From positions 33,988,451 to 34,052,450 of the forward strand of contig CM072522.1 of the NCBI GenBank assembly GCA_036898135.1: a stretch of 64,000 bases of DNA, read 5' to 3'. The position numbers were made by a program, and so were the translations under genes. Source of the DNA: Oncomelania hupensis (lineage: Eukaryota; Mollusca; Gastropoda; Littorinimorpha; Pomatiopsidae). This document shows, in pieces, positions 1 to 9,600 of the stretch (within the stretch, counting starts at the first letter, position 1; the number at the start of each line of letters is the position of its first letter). The notes below the pieces were generated by a model that worked only from the letters and a program-made list of their open reading frames with translations, did not search any database and had not been told where the DNA came from.

Positions 1-58
1 TTAGTATGTATGAGTTTGTTTCCATGTATTCCTATTTGTCTTTCTTGACTGTATTAGT

Positions 59-583
59 AGTGCTTTAAATTCCCATTGTCGCTGTCTGTCTTTCTCATTT
101 GCTCTTTCTCATTCCTGCTCTGTTCTATCAATCTGCTATACTATCGTCTTCTTCGCTAGACCAGTCTCCTACCTTTTTTCTTGAAAACTCTTCCGGGACA
201 AGACTCCTTGTTTGTGTATGAGGTCTGTTGGATCAGCTTGGGAATATTGGACGCTTTCTGCCAAGTGGTCACTAGGGCTTCCTATGATGTTATTATTTAG
301 CAATGTAGGCATTTTATATGTATGATGTTTTGTTGATAATTTATAATGATGTTTGTATTCTATTTGGTTTTTGTAAACGGGGTTTCGATAAGTTGGGGTG
401 AAGCCTCAGCCGTCCCCTGCGTGGGATGTCTTTATTGTAAAGTGACTGGCTGGTGGAGGGCATTCAGTTTTCCCACTAGGGTTGTTTCAGCAGATCTTTT
501 ATGCGGATTGGGGATTGTCCGGTCCTGATTTGGCTCGGAAGAGTCCGCTGGACCTAAAGCAACAATTATGTAATGTAATGTAA
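59..583 (+). mobile_element. Family A retroposon, 5'-truncated copy
   Basis: This is a copy of the window's most abundant dispersed repeat, named family A here. It begins at the internal 'gtgctttaaattccc' block and ends with 'gtccgctggacctaaagcaa' and a (TGTAA)-type tail. A 13-bp direct repeat, tgactgtattagt, flanks it at 46-58 and 584-596, so it inserted by retroposition and lacks its 5' end. No convincing protein is encoded. Confidence 0.85.
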
Positions 584-720
584 TGACTGTATTAGTGTTG
601 ATCAAAGAGAGTCGAAGAGAAATGGACAGAGAGCGGTAATGCATGTGACGAGGAAGGGGGAAGTAAAAAGGCATGTAACTAAAGTAATTTTTTATTAGAC
701 TTGGTTCATTTCATTTAGTT

Positions 721-1208
721 CACATGTGCCAAACTCAAGGCCCACAGGACACATCGGGCCCTGCATTCAATTATATCAGGCCCGAGAGGTCTTGGCTGGC
801 GTACAGTTATCCTACACCCACTCATTACGCAACTTCGCTTATTCTGATGGAAGCGAGAACGCTCTGCTAGATAGCTTATCATTCAGCAAGGCTGCTAATT
901 AGTGAATTTAATTTGCACCTGATATCGCAAGACCGTAAAAAAAAAAAAAGTATTGGCCCTGCGTTATAAAGTGCAAATTAAATTCCATAATTAGCAGCCT
1001 TGCTGAATGATAGGCTACCTCAGAGCGTTCTCGCTTCCATCAGAATAAGCAAAAATAAAAGTTGTGGATGTTCGTCGTTACAGTAACCTAGCAAGATTCA
1101 GTTATTATTATTGAATGTTGTTTATTGAATGTTTATCCTGTTCGGCCCACAACCTTACGTATGAATAAAGTTTTGGCCCGCTGAGTGATTGACTTTAACA
1201 ACCCCGCC
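721..1208. mobile_element. hAT-like non-autonomous element with internal foldback
   Basis: The ends resemble hAT/Charlie-type termini: 'gtgccaaactcaaggccc' on the left and 'ggcccgctgagtgattgac' then 'caacccc' on the right. The 6-mer ttagtt sits on both sides (715-720 and 1209-1214). Inside, 837-918 and 971-1050 are near-perfect inverted repeats around a poly-A centre, so the transcript or single strand would form a long hairpin. No transposase is present. The hAT assignment rests on the termini only. Confidence 0.65.
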
Positions 1209-1268
1209 TTAGTTGTTCTTCTTCCTAATAAGCTAAAGACATGAGTATTGTCCTTGAGTGATTTAGCA

Positions 1269-2236
1269 CCCCCGTTGGGGTGCCGGGGGTTTCCGTATAA
1301 ATAGTATCCCCACTTTCTGGAAATTTAGTGCTTTAAATTCCCACTGTCGCTGTCTTTCTCATTCGCTCTTTGTCATTCCTGCTCTGTTTTATCAATCTGC
1401 TGTACTATCTTCTTCTTCGCTAGACCAGTCACCTACCTTTTTTCTTGAAAACTCTTCCGGGACAAGACTCCTTATTTGTGTGTGAGGTCTGTTGGATCAG
1501 CTTGGGAATATTGGATGCTTTCTGTCAGGTACCCCTTGGGGTCATGAGCAATCTTGTCACTGTAGATTGTTCTAACCTAAAAAGGGAACAGTGAAAGCCC
1601 CAGTTGAAAACCTGTCTTGCCTTTGTAGGCATGACTACTTCACTGCGGCAACAGTTCCCCCCGTTGGAGTGCCGGGGGTTTCAGTATAAATAGTATCCCA
1701 ACTTTCTGGAAATTTAGTGCTTTAAATTCCCACTGTCGCTGTCTTCATCATTTGCTCTCTCCCATTCCTGATCTGTCCTATCACTCTGCTATACTTTCTT
1801 CTTCTTCGCTAGATCAATGACCTACCTTTTTTCTTGAAAACTCTTCCTGGACAAGACTCCTTGTTTGTGTATGAGGTCTGTTGGATCAGCTTGGGAGTGT
1901 TGGACGCTTTCTGCCGGGTGGTCACTAGGGCTTCCTATGATTGTACTATTTAGCACTATAGGCATTTTATATGTGTGCGTTTTGTTGATGATTTATAATG
2001 ATGTTTGTATTCTATTTTGTTTTTGTAAACGGGGGGTTCCATAAATTGGAGTGCGGCCTCAGCGTCCCCTGCCTGGGATGTCTTTGTTGTGGAGTGACTG
2101 GCTGGTGGAGGGCTTTCAGTTTTGCCACTAGGGTTATTTTGGCGGATCTTTTATGCGGATCGGGGGTTGTCCGGTCCTGATTTGGCTGGGAAGAGTCCGC
2201 TGGACCTAAAGCAATAATCATGTAATGTAATGTAAT
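1269..2236 (+). mobile_element. Family A, chimeric double copy in one target-site duplication
   Basis: Positions 1269-1527 are the 5' part of a family A element, starting with the CCCC...GGGG and TATAAATA head. At 1528 the sequence switches to a second, complete A element that carries the ~130-bp extra 5' module beginning 'taccccttgggg'. The unit ends with the usual tail at 2236. A 13-bp direct repeat, gagtgatttagca, brackets the pair at 1256-1268 and 2237-2249. Confidence 0.75.
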
Positions 2237-2249
2237 GAGTGATTTAGCA

Positions 2250-2723
2250 AGTAGTATATTATTATTAGGACAGTTGTCTTTTAATTGCTCTTTACATAGA
2301 TGAGTTTGAGTGAGCATTTGCATGTTCACAGTAGCTATTTTGAAAATAATCATTTCGTGGATTTCCTTTTCGCTAAGTTAGTTTCTAGTTATTTTCCATT
2401 AATGTTTATATTCTCTTTTAACCTTGAATGGGATAAAAATAGATTTTATTAAAATAAACTTTTGAGAATTAGTCAGAATGAAACGCAGAATGAATGAACA
2501 CAGATTGTTATTGTTAGCAGGTATGAGTTTTGTGTTGTGTGTGTTTCAGGGCTTTCTTTCTTTTTTAAATATTTTTCTCACTTGCCTTGTGTCATATATA
2601 TCTTCTTTAGAAACAAAATAAAAGAACCTCAGGGGAAACGCCCAGACTCCTTGTTTGGACTGCGTGCTATCGAGAAAGCATACCTCTCCCTGTCCTGTCG
2701 CTCTAGTGGATGCAAGTTTTTAT
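2250..2723. other. AT-rich stretch without recognisable feature
   Basis: I see no supported gene, RNA or mobile-element signature here. Open frames are short and have no family resemblance. A short ATT run at about 2724 marks the start of the next SINE. Confidence 0.5.
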
Positions 2724-3105
2724 TATTATTATTGAGGATTTTTATAGCACACTTATCTCGCTATACTTGACTAGACTCTATGCGCTGGCTGATACAGGAT
2801 TTAACTCAAACCGCCCGAGACGCCCACCTGCAGCCTTTGGGTGCATGGTCTGACGCCCGGACAACTGAGCACTATCCTGGCCAGCCAGGGATGGGGGAGA
2901 AGGACCAAGTGCATGCTGGGTGTGTTCTTGTTACGGCACTCACCCATCTAATACATGAGCGTCGGGATCTTTAAAGTCCGTTATGATGGAATGTATGCGA
3001 CACACAGACTAGACCTCGGTTTATACTCTCTTCCGAGGGAGTAGGAAACGGGAGTATAGTGTTTTTGCCAGGGACACAACACAATGGCCCGAACCTATAC
3101 TTAGA
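2724..3105 (-). mobile_element. SINE B, 5'-truncated, minus orientation
   Basis: This matches the complete SINE copies at 59288-59725 and 40736-41180, in reverse. It holds the 'gatacaggat...cgcccgagacgcccacc' body and the 'gggacacaacacaatggccc' block next to the tRNA-like head. The head with the B box is missing or too diverged to see. The 3' tail lies at the left, next to an ATT run. Confidence 0.75.
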
Positions 3106-3424
3106 GTCTCAGGGTTTGACTTTCTGTAATAATGACTTAGAACAATGTTTTAAATCCTTCTCTGTTGCCTTAGCTGGAAGTTGAAGAACCAAATCAGAAA
3201 GAACAGGCGCAAAAGCGGGTATAGCTATTGATTCAAATTCGAAACTAAATATCTGTGATACATTGTTGCTTTGCGTCAATTCTTTATTATTTTTTAAAAA
3301 TTATTTCCATATTCCGAAACCAGTTTACACGTAAGCATGATTTTAATTATTTGTAATAAACCGTTTTTCTTCTTTGCTACAAATAAATTGCTAACAAAGA
3401 TTTATTAATACATTTGACGGAAAA

Positions 3425-3524
3425 TAGAGATTCTAAAAAACTTCCGGTTTAAGTTTGTTTACTTCCTTGGTTCGTGTGGTTCAGTTGCATGCAGCTTGGG
3501 TGTCGCTGATTACATTGCTCCTTG
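3425..3524 (+). promoter_or_regulatory. Probable promoter/5' UTR of zinc-finger gene 1
   Basis: This 100 bp precedes the first ATG and has counterparts upstream of the first exons of units 3 and 5 and at the decayed 36.4-kb copy. A CTTCCGG motif, the core of ETS-family binding sites, occurs near 3441. It is also near 25917 (unit 3) and 54483 (unit 5), with CTTCTGG near 36444. Conservation of this motif across paralogous upstream regions is what suggests promoter function. The transcription start is not determined. Confidence 0.4.
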
Positions 3525-3630
3525 ATGGAGGGCGAAGAAAATCCAGTGCTGTCTGAGGTGAAGTTAGAGATTGACATTGCTGAAGAACCAGTAAGAGATT
3601 GGATGAGATTACAAGCGTGGCATGCACAAG
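3525..3630 (+). CDS. Exon 1 of zinc-finger gene 1
   Basis: This 106-nt exon starts at ATG 3525 and ends before gtgagt at 3631. It encodes a 35-residue module rich in Glu and Asp. The same exon occurs at 25977-26082 (106 nt), 44336-44440 (105 nt, frameshifted) and 54756-54864 (109 nt), each ending in the codons for WHAQ followed by gtgagt. The VKLE tetrapeptide inside is itself a SUMO consensus. It ends in phase 1. Confidence 0.8.
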
Positions 3631-6600
3631 GTGAGTTTACATTGTCCTTGGAAATTAGCTAGAAGTCACTGAAAGGCGAAACTTACAATTAAGGTACATT
3701 AACAACCAGTGATTAACAACATCGTGGCCACTACAATACAATACAATACAAGGTTATTGCTTTAGGTCCAGCGGACTCTTCCGAGCCAAATCAGGACCAG
3801 AGAGACGTTATCTTAAAATATTATAAAATGATTCAAGTCTTAAAAAACAAGCCTGTTACTCTTAAATACACAAACAAACTTTCACATGACGCCTCTTTAA
3901 GAGACTTCTTTAAAACTGATGTATTAAAAATATATTCTCTTTCTTCAATCAAATCACTAAATTCAGTCCTAATAAAATCCAAACTAAACAAAACATGTCG
4001 ATACAATTTATATGCGATAGAACAAACCAACATCATGTAAAAATTGAAACAGATGTTGACCATTACATACTTTAAAAATCTCTTTGAAAGGTATGGAACC
4101 AAAATATGTTTCCCTTTCCTCAATCAAATCAGCACATTCAGACATAAAATGGCGAACAGAAAAAGATTGATCACATGCAAAGCACCATGGTGGTTCTTCT
4201 CCTTTTAAAAGGAAACTGTGGGTGACATAAGTATGCCCAATATGAAGGCGAGATAACACTGTTTCTTCTTTGCGAGTGGATGCAAAGTTAGGCAAAGAAG
4301 TGGACAAATCGGGAAGAATTTGAAATAATTTGTTGTTGACATGGTTAGACCAGTCAGTCTGCCACAGTCGTTTACAATAAGAACCAGTCATACAACGTAG
4401 GTCAGAGTAGGGCACAAACTGGAAAATCTCTGGAGGGAAATCGAGATGCAGAGCAACTTTAGCCGCCCTGTCTACTGCAATATTGCCGCGGATGCCCATG
4501 TGACCAGGGACCCACATAAAAACTATCTTTTTACCCTCAGAAACAAGTTGTGTATGGAGGTCATGGATCTCTGCCAGAAAAGGGTGTGATATCTTTCTCG
4601 TGGAAAGAGCCTGAAGTGCTGACAATGAATCAGACATGATTAAAAATGAGGTTCTTTTGGATTGATAAACTTGTTTCAGAGCTAAAAGAATTGCCTTGAG
4701 CTCAGCTGTATAAACAGAACAAAAATCAGGTAAACGCTGTTGCAAAGGCTGGTCTAAGTGTCTCTCGGAGACAGACGCAGCAGCAACTGAATCTCCTTTC
4801 TTTGACCCGTCTGTAAAAAGTTGTTCATATCCTGGGTATAATGCACACTGTTCTAAATAAAGTTGGTTATATACGGTTTCAGAGGTATTGTTTTTAAGGA
4901 AAGCGGACAACTGCCAATTAATGTTTGGGGTACATAATTTCCATGGGGGAGCTTCAGTCCGAAGTTCATCGTCGTTGATGGAAGCAACATCAATGCCTGC
5001 TTTTTCCAGATGAACTTGCATTCTGATGCCAAACGGAGGGATTGTGTTAGGTTTGGATTCAAATTTCTGAACAAAATCTGGGTTGAAAACACAGTCATAA
5101 GCAGGGTTCATAGGATCAGTTTTTAATTTTAAATAGTAATTCATTGACAATTTTGTACGTCTCAGCTCCAGCGGGGGTTCGTTAGCTTCCACATAAAGGC
5201 TTTCACAAGGGGAAGTGCGAAACGCACCCAAAGCAATGCGTAGTGCCTGATGGGCAACTGGATCTAGCATCTTAAGATAAGATTTTCTAGCAGAACCATA
5301 GACAATGCAACCATAGTCTAACTTGGCTGTGAAATCTCGTCTTTCGTAGGCCTCAATTACATATTATACATACTATAATTATATATACTATATATACTAC
5401 ATACGTATGCAGGGATGTCGTTTGGGTCGGATCTTCGGCTTTTAGCCGAAATTTTTATTAAAAAGTCGATAAACTGTAAACTCTTTGCGGTCATTTCGGC
5501 TCGCCGAGCCGAAGTTTTCATGGGTGAATCGGTTCAATTTTGTCAATTTTTGCGATATTCCTGTGTTGTACGCTTGCAGTTTAGGTGAGGATTCGATAAT
5601 TACTAAAGTTAAACCCAGAAACTCTGACAGTATTGTGGTCTGTCAACTTTGTCAAGGGACAGTCTAAACTTTTTATTGTTTTTGTTTGTCTAAAATTTAA
5701 GAAAATAACATTTCTTTTCAATGTTCTTATTCTACTCTTAAAATCATGTTTTATTACAAAGATATGCATCCACAGAACACCTTTAATATATGGAGTTGGA
5801 GGGTGCACGTTATTGTAGTGAATCTAGTCAAAAAACTTGTGAGACTGCTTTGGAAGAGAGAGCCGAAACTTTCTGTAAAAAGCCAAAAGTTTCATGGCTG
5901 TTTCGGCCAAATCGCCGAAGAAAAAATTTCCTAGCAGCATCCCTGGTATGTAGTAGGCTTACGAGTTTACAAAGACGAAAGAAAAGACTTCTGAGCCTGT
6001 GAACTGACCGAGCAGAAAAATTAATTTCCATATTAGTCGGACCGAAGGAATTTTAATTTTCTTGTATTACTATGCTATGAATTATTTGGCCCGTCAATAG
6101 CATTTTGGTTCATATTACTTAAGAGGAAATTAATACTCAGGTGACATGAAATGGTGTCAATTGTTAAGATCAGTGCCAAATAAAAATCAGTGTGATGTGC
6201 TGTATCTGGATTTTTTGTTTTAAAGGGCATTTGATTGCATCCCACATGCTAGACTTTTAATAAAAATCGAATCATATGGTATCACTGGAAAGGTGTGCCA
6301 ATGGATTGGGAACTTTTTGTCAGAGAGAAACCAGCAGGTGAGAGCTGGTGACAGTTTCTCTTCAGAAGCTCCTGTGTTAAGTGGTATACCTCAAGGTAGC
6401 ATTTTGGGTCCTGTTTTGTTTACAATTTTCATAAATGATTTGCCAGATGAGGTGTCCAGCAATTGTAAAATGTTTGCTGATGACACAAAACTATATAACT
6501 TGTCCAGTGAGAGTCTTTATGCTACATTCTGATATAAATAATCTTGGTAAATGGTCTGATAAGTGGCAACTTCATTTTAATACTTCCAAATGTAAGGTAC

Positions 6601-9600
6601 TAATTTTTGGTAGGAAAAGTCCTTGCCATGAATATTATATGACCGCTAATGGACAGATAGCCTCAGTAGACAGCTGCACTGAAGAGAAGGATCCGGGGGT
6701 CACTTTTGATAAAGAGTTCAAATTTGATAAACATATTAATACTGCAATTGCAATGGCAAATAAAATGCTGGGGATTATCCGGAGATCTTTCACCTGCCTT
6801 GATAAAGATACATTAACATGTCTGTATAAGACACTTGTCCGACCTCATGTGGAATATGCAAATGCTGAATGTCACCGCTCTTGAAAAGACAATCGTTAGT
6901 TATTGAAAAAGTGCAGCGAAGAGCAAAAATATGGGTAAAATCCTTGAAAAATCTGCCTTACCGAAAAAGATTAAAGAAACTAGACCTTCCAAGTTTAAAA
7001 TTTAAAAGCGTTAACTTAGAGGTGATCTTATACAAACATACAAAATATTAAATAACATCGACAAAGTTAATGCTAATACATGCTTTAAGTTTCATGCTGG
7101 ATGCAATACTAGAATCTCAGAAGACAAAATTTTTATCCAGCACTATCGTACCAACAAAAGAAAACGCTGTTTTAGCCATAGAATTGCACCACTCTGGAAC
7201 AAACTACCATTACATGTTGAAAAAGCTAACAACTTAAATACCTTTAAAAACCTTCTGGAAAAGGTAAGTTTCATTGTGGAATCCAAATTTGATTTCGATG
7301 AATGATTTTCAGTTTACTTTTTATTCCCGGAACAACTGCAAAACTAACCGGAAAATTTAATGTCGTATAGAAACAGGGACATAAAAAAGCTGAGAAGCTT
7401 AACATAAATATATAGTCCCTTGAACTGAACTGTAATCCTAGAAGAGGATTAGGGTTCCAGTTATGGTTAGAATTAGAGCCAGAGTTTGCAAACCCACACT
7501 TTAGCCCAAACAATGTACATTCTTGCACTACGTTTCTGTTGACTATGTAGGTGTAGTGAATAAGAAATATTTTAAAATTTAGTTCTTTTTTTTTAAATTA
7601 TCTGTCTTGGTTATAGCTAATAATAATTATGGTCATGTAAAACTTTACATTTAACTATTTTGGTGATACATGAACATTTGTTTTTTTTATTGTTTTAATA
7701 TCTATATGCTATATTTATCTGTTTATTTATACTGTAGCATCTTTTTAAATGTATTGTTTTCTTTTTAAACTTGCACAGGCATATGTGTGTTATTGTGTGA
7801 CTGTTACTATTGAGACACGATAGTTCAGAACATTTTGTTTTGCCAAGCATGTGACGATAGCATGTATTTACTTTTGATTTGATTCTATGCTGTTGCTTGA
7901 TAGTTTTCATCTTTCGTCGATCGATGTTGTAGTATCGCAGATGCAGAGAATTGTCTGAAATTGCTTGTTTGAATCAATTGAATGATCCAGACATTTCCAA
8001 TGACAGCTGGTCGAATCACGTAGATTTGCCAACATTATGTGACGTAAGACAGTGTGTAGTTTCCCCTTACAGGTTTTATTTTGATTGTGTGTTATTGCGT
8101 CATTCTGGAATGTTAGAAACGTTTCGAGTTTGTTGATAAACTATAAAAGTAATGCACTGTCTTCTTGTAAAAAGTGATTTTCGTAAAGCGATCTTGAATG
8201 CAGTTGTTGATGTTTACTGAATAAAGTTGAAAAAGTTTATACGACGGCTACTGCCCTGTTGCTGAGTGAACAGGCTGCATGGATAAACGAATTTGAGTTA
8301 CATATATCAAGATTCAAGCATAAATTTGGGGGTTTATTGAATTTTTAGGAGAAAAGAAATCAAACAGATTTTATTAGTATGGTTTTTCAGATCATCACTT
8401 TGCTGTCACGATGTATTCTTATGAAAGCTGTTGCTTTGTTTAGAAATTGCAGGAGGAACAAGCCAGTATGTCCCTCATGCAAGCAGTGAACAACTTCCCA
8501 GAGGCACATCAGGTGGAACTTGCAGGGCTAGCGAGTTGCAATTAGAGATTAAAGAAGAATCAGAAAGTAAGGCTGCATTTAATAGGAATGTGATGGAGCC
8601 ACTTGGCACAGTGTTGCCTAAAGTGAAAACAGAACCTAATAGTGACATGATCATGATGATGGAACCACATTACCCAGTGTTGCCTAAAGTGAAAACAGAA
8701 CCTGACATTGCCATGGTGGAGCCATATGACCCAATGTTGTCTAAAGTGAAGACAGAGCCTGAAAATGAAATGATAGAGGCACATGACCCATTGCTGTCTA
8801 AAGTGAAGACAGAGCCTGACAGTGACATGATGGAGCCACAGGATCCATTGTTATTTAAAGTAAAGTCAGAGCCTGACATTGCCATGGTGGAGCCGTATGA
8901 CCCAATGTTGTCTAAAGTGAAGACAGAGCCTGAAAATGAAATGATAGAGCCACATGACCCGTTGCTGTCAAAAGTGAAGACAGAGCCTGACAGTGACATG
9001 ATAGAGCCACATGACCAATTGCTGTCTAAAGTGAAGACAGAGCCTGACAGTGACGTGATGGAGCCACAGGATCCATTGTCATTTAAAGTAAAGACAGAGC
9101 CTGACAGTGATGCAGATGAAGAAATGCCAGTGTTCTTTGGTATGACAGAAAATGTTGAAGTTGGTAAGTATATAGTTTACAATAAAATGAAGATAGTTGA
9201 TAATATAATTCAACAATATATAATGTTTCAGTGTCAAAGTCGTATTTTTGTCTCTGAAAGATTGCATGTTTTGACGTACCTTTATCGCAGTTTTATTAGC
9301 TTTTCATATTGCTGTCACTTATGATAAAGTGCTAGCTTGGTAAATCACTGTGCATCTGTAATGAGAGTTTCCTCATTGTTTTCTGTGGTCTGCTGTGAAG
9401 AGCTACAACAGTACTATGTGCTGTGATCTTGCTTCCCAATGTCTGTATTGAGTGGATTGTCCTAAGACCAAGTGACTTGCATCTCTGATGTGGTTACTTG
9501 TCACATTAGCATTGTTCAAACGGTTGTCAAAATGACTGAAGCACTATTAAACTTTTTTTTTTTTTAAATAGACATAAAATTATTGATGTGATCAGGTGTT

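Noticed and set aside
346..528. A ~60-codon frame (MMFVFYFVFVNGG...WWRAF) repeated in many family A copies (1998, 13610, 37259, 58680)
   Set aside because: It recurs only because the repeat recurs. The frame is often broken, starts in an AT-rich run and resembles no protein.
8560..8999. Minus-strand frames rich in SGSVFTL
   Set aside because: They are antisense shadows of the VKTEPD coding repeat.
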